From: Roseomonas haemaphysalidis
GTDB taxonomy: Bacteria; Pseudomonadota; Alphaproteobacteria; Acetobacterales; Acetobacteraceae
Reading direction: 5' to 3'
DNA: 64,000 nt
Assembly: GCF_017355405.1 (NCBI RefSeq)
Contig: NZ_CP061177.1
Coordinates: forward strand, 868,001 to 932,000
In this document: piece by piece, positions 53,567 to 62,188 of the stretch
How positions within the stretch are numbered: the stretch's first letter is position 1
Layout: every line of letters begins with the position of its first letter
Position numbers and translations under genes: made by a program
Notes under the pieces: model-generated
What the model was told of the DNA's origin: nothing
Databases searched by the model: none
The model's input: the letters and a program-made list of their open reading frames with translations, nothing else

Positions 53567-56461
53567 TCAGCTAGCGCGGATCTGGCACAGCGTGACCTTG
53601 GTTTCCTGCATCGCGGTCACCGGGTCGTAGCCATAGGTGGTCAGGGTGTTGGCGCTTTCGCCCAGCACGATCGGGTCGGCGCCCGGCGGGTAGTGGCCGC
53701 GCCGGTCCTCGCCCTGGTACCAGCCGCCGAAGTGGTAGGGCATGAAGGCGACGCCCTTGCCCACGCGGTCGGTCACCAGCGCCTTGACGCGCACCTTGGC
53801 GCCGTTCTCCGCGCCGTCCACCCAGACGTACTCGCCTTCGCGGATGCCGCGGGCGGCGGCGTCCTGGGTGTTGATCTCGACGAACATGTCCTGCTGCAGC
53901 TCGGCCAGCCAGCGGTTGGAGCGGGTTTCCTCGCCGCCGCCCTCGTATTCGACCAGGCGGCCGGAGGTCAGCACGATCGGGAAGTCACGCGCCACCTGAT
54001 AGGAGCGCTGCTGCACCGTCCGCCCGATGTTGGGCATGCGGAAGCTGCGGCGGTCCTCCAGCGTCGGGTAGTCGGCGATCAGGTCGGTGCGCGGGGTATA
54101 GATCGGCTCGCGGTGCACCGGCACGGGGTCGGGCAGGTTCCAGGCGTTGCCGCGCGCCTTGGCATTGCCGTAGGGCACGCAGCCATGCTCCATCGCCACG
54201 CGGATGATGCCGAAGGACAGGTCGGTGGACCAGGATACGCGGTCGGGATTGTCGCCGCCGATGCGGGCGATGATCTCCTTTTCCCGCGCCGTCAGCTCGT
54301 CGAACCAGCCCAGGCGCTTGAGCACGGCCACCGTGAACTCGGGATAGCCGTCGGTGATCTCCGAGCCCTTGGAATAGGAGCCCTCGGCCAGCAGCGTCTG
54401 GCCGTTGCGCTCCACGCCGAAGCGGGCGCGGAAGGTGCCGCCGCCTTCCTTCACGTGCAGGTTGGTGTTGTACAGGATGTGGCTGCCCGGGTGCTTCATC
54501 TCCGGCGTGCCCCAGCAGGGCCAGGGCAGGCCGTATGTCTCGCCCGCCACGGGCGTGCCGGCGCGGCCACGCAGCGTCACCAGGTCGAAGTCCGCCTGGT
54601 GCTGCATGTGCAGCTTCAGCCGCTCCGGCGACTGGCCGGAATAGCCGGTCGAGATGGCGCCGCGGTTGATCTCGCGCAGGATGCTCTCGGCCACGGGTTC
54701 CTTGCCCCGCACCTCGATGGTCTTGAACATCTCGGCCGCGAAGCCGAGCTTCTCGGCCATGCGATACAGCAGCTCGTAATCGGTCTTGCTTTCGAAGATC
54801 GGCTTGACCACCGGGTCGTACCACTGCAGCGAGCGGTTGGAGGCGGTGCGGCTGCCGGCGCATTCGAACTGCGTGGACATCGGCAGCAGGTAGGTGCCGT
54901 TCCGGCGGTTGGACATGCTGGACAGGTTGGTGGGGTGCGGGTCGGCCACCACCAGCAGCTCCAGCTTCTCCATGCCCTTGATCGCCTCGGGCATGCGGCT
55001 GACGGTGTTGCCACCGTGGCCCACCGCGAACATCGCCTTCAACAGGTCGGGCTGGTCCACCTGGTCCTTCGGCAGCAGCACGGCGTCGAACCAGCGCGTG
55101 GTCGGGATGCCCGGCGTTTCCATCAGCGCCTTGGAGGCGAAGCGCTTGACCATGTCTTCGTAAGGCACGTCCCACACCCGGCACCAGTGGCGCCAGGCGC
55201 TTTCGTCGATGCCGTAGTAGGCGGGCAGGGTGGTGACATCGAGCCCGAGGTCGGTCGCGCCCTGCACGTTGGTGTGGCCGCGGAAGATGTTGGCGCCGGT
55301 GCCGGGCGCGCCGATGTTGCCGGTGGCCATCAGGATGATGGAGAAGGCGCGCACGTTGGCGGTGCCCACGGTCTTCTGCGTGGCGCCCATGCACCAGATC
55401 AGCGTCGCCGGCTTCTGCGTCGCGAAGATCTGCGCCACGCGCTTCATCTGCTCTTCCGGCACGCCGGTGACGCGCAGCACCTCCGCCGGGTGCCACTTGG
55501 CCACCTCGCGCCGCACGTCGTCCATGCCGTACACGCGCTGCTTGATGAAGTCCTTGTCTTCCCAGCCGTTCTCGAAGATGTGCCAGAGCAGGCCCCAGAT
55601 GATGGGGATGTCGGTGCCCGGGCGGATCCGCATGTATTCGGTGGCATGCGCCGCCGTGCGGGTGAAGCGCGGGTCGATGACGATCATGTTGGCGCGGTTC
55701 TGCTCCTTGCCGGCCAGCACGTGCTGCATGGCGACAGGATGCGCCTCCGCGGGGTTGCCGCCCATCACGATGATGGTGCGGGCATTGCGGATGTCGTTGT
55801 AGCTGTTGGTCTGCGCGCCGTAGCCGAAGACGTTGGCGACGCCGGCCACCGTGGTGGAGTGGCAGATGCGCGCCTGGTGGTCGATGGTGTTCGTGCCCCA
55901 GAAGGCCGCGAACTTGCGCATCAGGTAGGCGCCCTCGTTGCTGAACTTGGCGCTGCCAAGCCAGAACACGGAATCGGGGCCGGACTTCTGCCGGATTTCC
56001 AGCAGCTTGTTGCCGATCTCCTCGATCGCCTGGTCCCAGGACAGGCGCTCCCACTTTCCGTCCACCAGCTTCAGCGGGTACTTCAGCCGCCGGTCGCCAT
56101 GCACCAGCTCGCGCACCGAGGCGCCCTTGGCGCAATGGGTGCCGCGGTTGATCGGGCTGTCGAAGGCGGGCTCCTGGCCCACCCAGACGCCGTTCTGCAC
56201 CTCGGCCACCACCGTGCAGCCGACGGAGCAGTGGGTGCAGATGTTCTTCACCCGCTGCACCGGCTGCGCGAAGTCCATGGGCCCGGCATGGGCGCGGCGG
56301 GCCGTGGTCAGCGGCAGGGCGCCGAGTGCGGCCAGCCCGGTGGCGCCGAGCCCCGCCTGGCGCAGGAAGGAGCGGCGGTCCAGCCCGCCGGAGGACAGGC
56401 CCTGGTAGGCGGCGGACAGGCGCTGCTTGGTGGCCTGCCGCTCGGAACGCTTGATCAGCAT
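53567..56461 (-). CDS. Periplasmic formate dehydrogenase, molybdopterin (alpha) subunit
   Basis: 964 residues. The Tat signal RRSFLR is at residues 29-34 followed by a hydrophobic run. The [4Fe-4S] ligands are Cys75, Cys78, Cys82 and Cys110. The active-site residue is Cys200 (ARICHST) rather than selenocysteine, next to His201. The bis-MGD-binding fold continues with IIVMGGNPAEAHPVAMQH, LIWCMGATQKTVGTAN and the C-terminal SGRLVEYEGGGEETRSNRW. Oxidises formate in the periplasm. No in-frame TGA, so no selenium dependence. Confidence 0.96.
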   Translation of the reverse strand: MLIKRSERQATKQRLSAAYQGLSSGGLDRRSFLRQAGLGATGLAALGALPLTTARRAHAGPMDFAQPVQRVKNICTHCSVGCTVVAEVQNGVWVGQEPAFDSPINRGTHCAKGASVRELVHGDRRLKYPLKLVDGKWERLSWDQAIEEIGNKLLEIRQKSGPDSVFWLGSAKFSNEGAYLMRKFAAFWGTNTIDHQARICHSTTVAGVANVFGYGAQTNSYNDIRNARTIIVMGGNPAEAHPVAMQHVLAGKEQNRANMIVIDPRFTRTAAHATEYMRIRPGTDIPIIWGLLWHIFENGWEDKDFIKQRVYGMDDVRREVAKWHPAEVLRVTGVPEEQMKRVAQIFATQKPATLIWCMGATQKTVGTANVRAFSIILMATGNIGAPGTGANIFRGHTNVQGATDLGLDVTTLPAYYGIDESAWRHWCRVWDVPYEDMVKRFASKALMETPGIPTTRWFDAVLLPKDQVDQPDLLKAMFAVGHGGNTVSRMPEAIKGMEKLELLVVADPHPTNLSSMSNRRNGTYLLPMSTQFECAGSRTASNRSLQWYDPVVKPIFESKTDYELLYRMAEKLGFAAEMFKTIEVRGKEPVAESILREINRGAISTGYSGQSPERLKLHMQHQADFDLVTLRGRAGTPVAGETYGLPWPCWGTPEMKHPGSHILYNTNLHVKEGGGTFRARFGVERNGQTLLAEGSYSKGSEITDGYPEFTVAVLKRLGWFDELTAREKEIIARIGGDNPDRVSWSTDLSFGIIRVAMEHGCVPYGNAKARGNAWNLPDPVPVHREPIYTPRTDLIADYPTLEDRRSFRMPNIGRTVQQRSYQVARDFPIVLTSGRLVEYEGGGEETRSNRWLAELQQDMFVEINTQDAAARGIREGEYVWVDGAENGAKVRVKALVTDRVGKGVAFMPYHFGGWYQGEDRRGHYPPGADPIVLGESANTLTTYGYDPVTAMQETKVTLCQIRAS

Positions 56462-56471
56462 GCGCGGCGCC

Positions 56472-56690
56472 TCAGTATCGGTTGGTGCGGTAGAAGGCCT
56501 TCACGTGCTCGCTTTCGCGATAGCGCGCGGCGAGCTTCTCGTCGGCGGTTTCCTTGGCCGGCTTGGCGCCGTTCAGCCCGCCCTCGATGTTGAAGGCTGC
56601 GGCCGGCGCCGCCGTGGCCACGGCGGCGCCGCCGGCTAGGCCCAGGGCTTTCAGGAAGCCGCGCCGCTGGGGCTTGTCGTGCTCGCTCAT
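56472..56690 (-). CDS. Formate-dehydrogenase-associated Tat-signal small protein
   Basis: 72 residues from ATG 56690 (AAAGGA seven bases upstream); an alternative ATG at 56711 overlaps the previous stop as ATGA. The N-terminus has QRRGFLKALGLAGGAAVATAAP, a Tat signal, and a short C-terminal tail ends EHVKAFYRTNRY. This matches the small Tat-target protein found in many fdh operons; its job is not established. Confidence 0.85.
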   Translation of the reverse strand: MSEHDKPQRRGFLKALGLAGGAAVATAAPAAAFNIEGGLNGAKPAKETADEKLAARYRESEHVKAFYRTNRY

Positions 56691-56707
56691 CGCCGCATCC
56701 TTTCCGC

Positions 56708-57313
56708 TCATGCCGGCAGGCCCAGGGCCGCCAGCTCGATATCCATCAACGCCACGCCGATCGCCCCCACCGGGCGGTAAAGCTCGGCCGCCGCCGCTTT
56801 CTCCAGGTCCGCGAAGGCGCGGCCGGCCCAGGGTTGCAGGTGCCTTTGAAAGAACGCCGCAACCGCCTCCGGGGTGGCAAGGAACTCGCCGCCCAGCAGC
56901 CCGGCCATCGCCTCGCACAGAAAGCCCAGGTGGTCCTCGGGCTCCGCCACGCCGTCCGCCCGCTCGATCCCCAGGCGCCGCAGGTCGTCCCGCAGCAGCG
57001 CCAGCGGCCGCTCGTGCAGAAAGCCGGTCAGGTAGTAGGAGGCGAAGGGCAGCAGCTCGCCACGGCCGACGCCGATGAACAGCGCCGCGTATTCCCCGGC
57101 GGCACCGGCCGGGCTGGCCGTGGCGGCGGCCTGCGACAGCGCGGCGACGGCCCGGCCCAGCGGCGTGTCCTGTTGCGGCCCCAGCGCCGCCAGGCCGTGC
57201 AACAGCGCGGCATCCGGCGCCGCCAGCAGCAGCCGCCCGAGCAGCGCGAAAAGCCGCGCCCGCTGCAGGTCCACTGCGTCGGGCGGGGCGGCGGCGATGG
57301 TGGCGGTCGTCAT
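56708..57313 (-). CDS. TorD/DmsD-type molybdoenzyme chaperone
   Basis: 201 residues from ATG 57313 (others at 57334 and 57382). All-helical, with the family pattern EYAALFIGVGRGELLPFASYYLTGFLHERPLALLRDDL and PEDHLGFLCEAMAGLL. Such chaperones bind the Tat signal of a molybdoenzyme and aid cofactor insertion. First gene of the fdh operon, so it most likely serves the alpha subunit. Confidence 0.85.
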   Translation of the reverse strand: MTTATIAAAPPDAVDLQRARLFALLGRLLLAAPDAALLHGLAALGPQQDTPLGRAVAALSQAAATASPAGAAGEYAALFIGVGRGELLPFASYYLTGFLHERPLALLRDDLRRLGIERADGVAEPEDHLGFLCEAMAGLLGGEFLATPEAVAAFFQRHLQPWAGRAFADLEKAAAAELYRPVGAIGVALMDIELAALGLPA

Positions 57314-57448
57314 CCCGGCGTGGCGTCCGTCCATGGTCTTGGTGGCCAGGGCACGCCGAAAAGGCCGCCCCGGGCCCGCCAATGTGGCCCAGATGGCCCC
57401 CCCGTCGCAAGCATCGGGCGCCGGAAGCCATTGTAACTTCTAAATAAA

Positions 57449-57463
57449 TGCGAACCGTTCGCA
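57449..57463. promoter_or_regulatory. Perfect palindrome in the fdh-prfB divergent region
   Basis: TGCGAAC (57449-57455), C, GTTCGCA (57457-57463), flanked by A-A on both sides. It sits in an AT-rich patch (TAACTTCTAAATAAA) between the divergent fdh operon and prfB. A likely operator or dimer-binding site; the regulator is unknown. Confidence 0.4.
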
Positions 57464-57529
57464 AATGGCCGGGCGTCCCGCGCGCTGGCCCTTCCACCGG
57501 GGCCGGCATCTGCTGTAGGAACCGCCCCC

Positions 57530-58660
57530 ATGCGCGCAGATGCCGAGGCCCTTCAGGGGCAGATCCAGGATTCCATCGCCCTGCTGCGGCGCCACCTCGA
57601 CTGGGACGTGGCGCTGCGCCGGCTGGACGAGGTCAACGCCCGCGCCGAGGACCCGACGCTGTGGGACAAGCCCGACCTGGCGCAGGAGGTGATGCGCGAG
57701 CGCGGCCGCCTGGCCGACCAGATCGAGGGCGTGCAGAAGCTGGAGCAGGACGTCCGTGACGCGCTGGAACTGATCGAGCTGGCGGAAGCCGAGGGCGATG
57801 CCGGCACGGCGGATGCGGCCGTGGCCGACCTCAAGGCTTTTGCCACCGAGGCCAAGCGCCGCGAGATCGAGAGCCTGCTTTCGGGCGAGGCCGATATGCG
57901 CGACGCCTTTCTGGAAGTGAACGCCGGCGCCGGCGGCACCGAGGCGCAGGACTGGGCGCAGATGCTGCTGCGCATGTACACCCGCTGGGCCGAGAAGCGT
58001 GGCCTCAAGGTGCAGATGACCGAGGAGTCGGAAGGCGAGCAGGCCGGCATCAAGTCCGCCACCATTCAGGTGACCGGCCCCAACGCCTATGGCTGGCTGA
58101 AGACCGAAAGCGGCGTGCACCGGCTGGTACGCATCAGCCCCTTTGACGCCGCTGCCCGGCGGCAAACGAGCTTCGCCTCCGTCTACGTGTTTCCCGTGAT
58201 CGACGACAAGATCGAGATCGAGGTCAACCCGGCGGACCTGAAGACCGACACCTTCCGCGCTTCCGGCGCCGGCGGGCAGCACGTCAACAAGACCGAATCC
58301 GGCGTGCGCTTCACCCACATCCCGACCGGCATCGTCGCCGCCTCCACCCAGGACCGCTCGCAGCACCGCAACCGCGTGATCGCGATGGATATGCTGAAGG
58401 CCCGCCTGTACGAGCTTGAGCTGCGCAAGCGCGAGGAGATCACGGCGGGGATCGAGGCCGGCAAGACCGACATCGGCTGGGGCCACCAGATCCGCTCCTA
58501 CGTGCTGGCGCCCTACCAGCTCGTGAAGGACCTCCGCACCAACGTCGAGAAGGGCAACCCCGACGCGGTGCTGGACGGCGAGCTGGACGACTTCATGGCC
58601 GCGGCGCTGGCCAGCCGCGTCGGCACCACCCGCTCCGAGGCCAGCGCGAACGCCCGCTGA
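57530..58660 (+). CDS. prfB: Peptide chain release factor 2
   Basis: 376 residues. RF2 features: the VRISPFDA tripeptide region (SPF, reading UGA/UAA) and the GAGGQHVNKTES loop carrying GGQ. The gene is a single open frame with no CTTTGA-type programmed +1 frameshift near codon 25, so the classic autoregulation is absent. The stop overlaps the ung start (TGATG). Confidence 0.96.
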   Translation: MRADAEALQGQIQDSIALLRRHLDWDVALRRLDEVNARAEDPTLWDKPDLAQEVMRERGRLADQIEGVQKLEQDVRDALELIELAEAEGDAGTADAAVADLKAFATEAKRREIESLLSGEADMRDAFLEVNAGAGGTEAQDWAQMLLRMYTRWAEKRGLKVQMTEESEGEQAGIKSATIQVTGPNAYGWLKTESGVHRLVRISPFDAAARRQTSFASVYVFPVIDDKIEIEVNPADLKTDTFRASGAGGQHVNKTESGVRFTHIPTGIVAASTQDRSQHRNRVIAMDMLKARLYELELRKREEITAGIEAGKTDIGWGHQIRSYVLAPYQLVKDLRTNVEKGNPDAVLDGELDDFMAAALASRVGTTRSEASANAR

Positions 58661-59373
58661 TGCATCCGGCCTGGAGCGCGGCCCTCGCCACCCTGCCATC
58701 CTGCTGGCGGCAGGCCATCGGCGACGAGTTCGAGCAGCCCTACATGGCCGCGCTGGCGGAGTTCCTGGCCGCCGAGCGCGCCGCCGGCAAGACCATCTTC
58801 CCGCCCGAGCCCCTGACCTTCGCCGCCCTGGCCCGCACGCCGCTGCGGGCGGTCAAGGCGGTGATCCTGGGCCAGGACCCCTACCACCAGCCCGGGCAGG
58901 CCATGGGGCTGTCTTTTTCCGTGCCCCCCGGCATCCGCGTGCCCCCCTCGCTCCGCAACATCCACCGGGAGCTGCAGGCCGATTGCGGCATCGCGCCCCC
59001 TGAGCACGGCTGCCTGACCGCCTGGGCCGACCACGGCGTGCTGCTGCTCAACACCGCGCTGACGGTGGAGCAGGGCCGCGCCGGCAGCCACGCCCGCGCC
59101 GGCTGGCACCGCTTCACCGACCGGGTGATCCAGGCAGTCAATGACGGGCCGGAGCCTGTCGCCTTTATCCTTTGGGGGGGGCACGCGCGGAAAAAGGCCG
59201 AGATGCTGGATGCCACCCGCCACCTGGTGGTGGAATCCGACCATCCCTCGCCCCTGGCGGCGGCCCGGGCGGCCACCAGCCCGTCGCCCTTCGCCGGCGC
59301 CCGGCCCTTCAGCCGCACCAACGACTTCCTGCGCGAGCGGGGGCGGGAAGCGGTGGACTGGCGGCTGGATTAG
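58660..59373 (+). CDS. ung: Uracil-DNA glycosylase
   Basis: 237 residues, family 1 Ung: VKAVILGQDPYHQPGQAMGLSFSVP (water-activating Asp in GQDPYH), LLLNTALTVEQG (Asn pocket) and VESDHPSPLAAAR (HPSPL insertion loop). Removes uracil from DNA. Coupled to prfB by TGATG. The stop is four bases before repeat R5. Confidence 0.97.
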   Translation: MHPAWSAALATLPSCWRQAIGDEFEQPYMAALAEFLAAERAAGKTIFPPEPLTFAALARTPLRAVKAVILGQDPYHQPGQAMGLSFSVPPGIRVPPSLRNIHRELQADCGIAPPEHGCLTAWADHGVLLLNTALTVEQGRAGSHARAGWHRFTDRVIQAVNDGPEPVAFILWGGHARKKAEMLDATRHLVVESDHPSPLAAARAATSPSPFAGARPFSRTNDFLRERGREAVDWRLD

Positions 59374-59377
59374 ACGA

Positions 59378-59523
59378 AAGGCTGGGGGAAGGAATTCCCC
59401 CAGGCCCCCATCTTCTTTTTGACTTCCCCAGGTTTCGCCAGCGGGAGCGGGACGCGCCCAAGGCCCCCTGAAACAGATAAAAATAAAGAAGGGGTTTCAG
59501 GGGAATTCATTCCCCTGATCTTG
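59378..59523. repeat. Composite inverted intergenic element, copy R5
   Basis: Left arm: CTGGGGGAAGGAATTCCCCCAG, then GCCCCCATCTTCTTTTT. Right arm: AAATAAAGAAGGGGTTT, then CAGGGGAATTCATTCCCCTG, ATCTTGC. The right-arm hairpin has only four G-C pairs, and both sides have changed together. Lies between ung and rph, both on the plus strand. Short form. Confidence 0.88.
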
Positions 59524-59556
59524 CTTCCCGCCCCACCCCCCGCCACACCGCCCCGC

Positions 59557-60288
59557 ATGACCGACGACACCCTCCGCCCGTCCGGCCGCGCGCCCGATGC
59601 CCTCCGCACCGTCCTGATCGAGCCTGGTGTCGCCCGCCATGCCGAAGGGTCCTGCCGCATCCGCATGGGGCTGACGGAAGTGCTGTGCACCGCCAGCGTC
59701 GAGGGCCGGGTGCCCGGCTTCCTGCGCGGCAAGGGGGAGGGCTGGGTGACGGCCGAATACGGCATGCTGCCCCGTGCCACGCATAAGCGGGGCGAGCGGG
59801 AGGCCGCCAAGGGCAAGCAATCCGGCCGCACGCAGGAGATCCAGCGCCTGATCGGCCGCAGCCTGCGCGCCGTGACCGACCGCAAGGCCATGGGTGAGAT
59901 GACCGTGACGCTGGATTGCGACGTGCTCACCGCCGACGGCGGCACGCGCTGCGCCGCCATCACCGGCGCCTGGGTGGCGCTGCACCTGGCCTTCGAGCAT
60001 TGCATGGCCAAGCGGGTGCTGTCGCGCAATCCGCTGCTCGGCCAGGTCGCCGCCGTGTCCTGCGGGCTGTGGCGCGGCGTGCCGGTGCTGGACCTGGACT
60101 ATGCCGAGGACAGCGCCGCGCAGGCGGACGCCAACTTCGTGCTGACCGGCGCAGGCGGCATCGTGGAAATCCAGGCGACCGCCGAGGCGGAGCCGTTCTC
60201 CGAACACCATATGCTGGGGCTGCTGGCCCTGGCGAAGCAGGGCACCGCGGCGCTGTTCGCCGCGCAGCAGGAGGCCATCGGCGCATGA
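59557..60288 (+). CDS. rph: Ribonuclease PH
   Basis: 243 residues from ATG 59557. PH-domain motifs: [50 protein letters not shown] and [23 protein letters not shown] phosphate-dependent 3'-exonuclease that trims tRNA precursors. Upstream frame codons fall inside repeat R5 and are not coding. ATGA overlap with rdgB. Confidence 0.97.
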   Translation: MTDDTLRPSGRAPDALRTVLIEPGVARHAEGSCRIRMGLTEVLCTASVEGRVPGFLRGKGEGWVTAEYGMLPRATHKRGEREAAKGKQSGRTQEIQRLIGRSLRAVTDRKAMGEMTVTLDCDVLTADGGTRCAAITGAWVALHLAFEHCMAKRVLSRNPLLGQVAAVSCGLWRGVPVLDLDYAEDSAAQADANFVLTGAGGIVEIQATAEAEPFSEHHMLGLLALAKQGTAALFAAQQEAIGA

Positions 60289-60902
60289 GCACCCATCGCA
60301 GGCTGGAAGCGGACCGCATCCTGCTCGCCACCCACAATGCCGGCAAGCTGAAGGAGGTCTCGGCGATGCTGGCCGAGTACGGCATCGCCGTGAGCAGCGC
60401 CGCCGAGCTGGGCCTGCCGGTGCCCGACGAAACCGAGACCACCTTCCTGGGCAACGCCACGCTGAAGGCCCTGGCCGCCGCCCGCGCCGCCAACATGGTG
60501 GCGCTGGCCGATGACAGCGGCTTCGCCGTGTCCGCGCTGGATGGCGCTCCCGGCGTCTACACCGCCGACTGGGCCGAGCAGCCGGACGGCACCCGCGACT
60601 ACGCCGGCGCCATGGCCAAGGTGGAAAAGCTGGCGCGCCATTCGCCCGACCGCACCGCCGCCTTCGTCTGCACCCTGGTGCTGGCCTGGCCGGACGGCCA
60701 CACGGAAGCCTTCGAGGGCCGCTGCCCCGGCCAGTGGGTCTGGCCGCCGCGCGGCCCGGGCGGCTTCGGCTACGACCCGATGTTCGTGCCGGACGGCCAG
60801 GGGCTGACCTTCGCCGAGATGGACACGGCGGCGAAGAAGGCCATCGGGCATCGCGGGCGGGCCTTCGCGCTGCTGGCGGAAGGGTGCTTGGCGCGGGGGT
60901 GA
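60285..60902 (+). CDS. rdgB: dITP/XTP pyrophosphatase (Ham1/RdgB)
   Basis: 205 residues. The N-terminal [13 protein letters not shown] binds substrate; [24 protein letters not shown] and [21 protein letters not shown] are the family signatures. Removes deaminated purine nucleotides such as dITP and XTP. Coupled to rph by ATGA, a common pairing. Confidence 0.96.
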   Translation: MSTHRRLEADRILLATHNAGKLKEVSAMLAEYGIAVSSAAELGLPVPDETETTFLGNATLKALAAARAANMVALADDSGFAVSALDGAPGVYTADWAEQPDGTRDYAGAMAKVEKLARHSPDRTAAFVCTLVLAWPDGHTEAFEGRCPGQWVWPPRGPGGFGYDPMFVPDGQGLTFAEMDTAAKKAIGHRGRAFALLAEGCLARG

Positions 60903-60912
60903 CGGGCGGGGG

Positions 60913-61165
60913 CCAAAGAGGGCTCCGCCCTCTCTGGACTCTCCCGCTGGGGTAGCAGTGCTACCCCAGACCCCGCCGTCAGGAAGCATTCGGGCGATAC
61001 GGACGGCGCTTGCCCGGCGGGGCGGGGGCACAGGATTCTGACAAGGCCACGCGGGCCGCACCCGCAGACTCAGGAACTGGCCCCATCACCCGCGGCTGAT
61101 GCCGGGGTCTGGGGTGGCTCAGCCACCCCAGCGGGGAAGTCCAGAAGGGGCGGAGCCCCTTTTGG
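60913..61165. repeat. Second type of composite inverted element between rdgB and the LysR gene
   Basis: Left arm 60913-60975 has two hairpins: AGAGGGC/GCCCTCT (60917-60933) and TGGGGTAGC/GCTACCCCA (60948-60968). The right arm 61103-61165 is its inverse with matching hairpins (GGGGTGGC/GCCACCCC and AAGGGGC/GCCCCTT). Stem bases differ between arms but remain paired. It fills the 266-base gap between converging genes and is unrelated in sequence to R1-R6. Confidence 0.8.
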
Positions 61166-61168
61166 CCC

Positions 61169-62080
61169 TCATCCCACCATCCGCGCCGCATCCAGCCGTT
61201 CCGCCAGCCGCTCCGCGAATTTCGCCGCCGCCACGGGCAGGGTACGGCCTTTGAGCTGCCCCAGCACCAGCGGCCCATGCGCGAGGTCCCGGTCGTCGAT
61301 CGGCCGCACCGCCAGCCCGGGGTCGTCCGTTGGCGCGCCGATGGCGATCTGGAAGGTGATGGCCTCGCCGTGGCGCACGAACTGGCGCAGCAGCTCGAAG
61401 GAATTGGCTTCCAGCGCCACGCGCAGCTTGGCGGAATGGCCGGCCATGCGGGCGTCCAGGATCTGCCGGGCGCCGAAGCTGCGATCGGGCAGGGCGGCGG
61501 GAAAGGCCGCGCAGTCGCGCAGCCGCAACACGGGGCGGGCGGCCAGCGGGTGGCCGGCGGCCATGATGGCGACCAGCCGCTGGCCGAGCTGCAGCAGCGG
61601 CTGCCAATCGGCATTGGGCGGCGGGTTGAAGATCAGCGCGAGATCGGCCTCGAATTCCGCCAGCGCGCTGAGGGCGCCGTCGTGGTCGCGCACCGTCACG
61701 GCGAAATCGACCAGCGGTGCGCGGGCCTGGAAGGCGGCCATCTCGGCCGGCAGGAAGGACATCGCCAGGGCCTGGGAACAGGCGATGCGCACCCGGCCGC
61801 GCCGCAGGCCGGAGAGGTCCTCGATGCGGGAGCGCACCTGCTCCAGCTCCGCGCCCTGGCCGCGGATCCAGCCGATGAACAGCTCGCCCGCCACGGTGGG
61901 GCGCATGCCGGTGGGCGCGCGCTCGAACAGCGGGGTGCCGAGGTCGGCCTCGATGTCGGCGATGCGGCGCAGCAGGGCGGAGGCGGTGACGTTCAGCCGC
62001 GCCGCCGCCAGCCGCAGCGAGCCGGTGCGCGCCACCTCGTCCACGTAGCGCCAGACGCGCATGTGCCGCAGCGGATGCAT
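61169..62080 (-). CDS. LysR-family transcriptional regulator
   Basis: 303 residues from ATG 62080. The N-terminal winged HTH has VARTGSLRLAAARLNVTASALLRRIADIEADLGTPLFER; the C-terminal part is the periplasmic-binding-protein-like effector domain. Divergent from a substrate-binding protein gene, so it probably controls that uptake system and itself from the 108-base shared region. Confidence 0.94.
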   Translation of the reverse strand: MHPLRHMRVWRYVDEVARTGSLRLAAARLNVTASALLRRIADIEADLGTPLFERAPTGMRPTVAGELFIGWIRGQGAELEQVRSRIEDLSGLRRGRVRIACSQALAMSFLPAEMAAFQARAPLVDFAVTVRDHDGALSALAEFEADLALIFNPPPNADWQPLLQLGQRLVAIMAAGHPLAARPVLRLRDCAAFPAALPDRSFGARQILDARMAGHSAKLRVALEANSFELLRQFVRHGEAITFQIAIGAPTDDPGLAVRPIDDRDLAHGPLVLGQLKGRTLPVAAAKFAERLAERLDAARMVG

Positions 62081-62111
62081 GGGATGTCCCGTGTCGGTTC
62101 CGGCAACAGGC

Positions 62112-62128
62112 TTGCGCCAAAACGGCAA
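62112..62128. promoter_or_regulatory. Candidate LysR-type operator
   Basis: TTGC (62112-62115) and GCAA (62125-62128) bracket a 9-base centre in the divergent region, roughly the T-N11-A dyad LysR proteins bind. The match is short and unproven. Confidence 0.3.
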
Positions 62129-62188
62129 TGGAAGGCAACACTTCGCGCCGCCTAGCCTCTGCCCCGGACAGACCGAGGGACACGACGC

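Noticed and set aside
55860..55885. Selenocysteine in the formate dehydrogenase active site
   Set aside because: The active-site codon reads Cys (ARICHST); there is no in-frame TGA.
53693..56593. 966-residue open frame opposite the formate dehydrogenase alpha gene
   Set aside because: His/Gly/Arg-rich translation with no domain; the opposite strand encodes a clear molybdoenzyme. High GC creates long antisense frames.
57530..57640. Programmed +1 frameshift in prfB
   Set aside because: The gene is one uninterrupted frame from ATG through the GGQ domain, with no CTTTGA-type site near codon 25.
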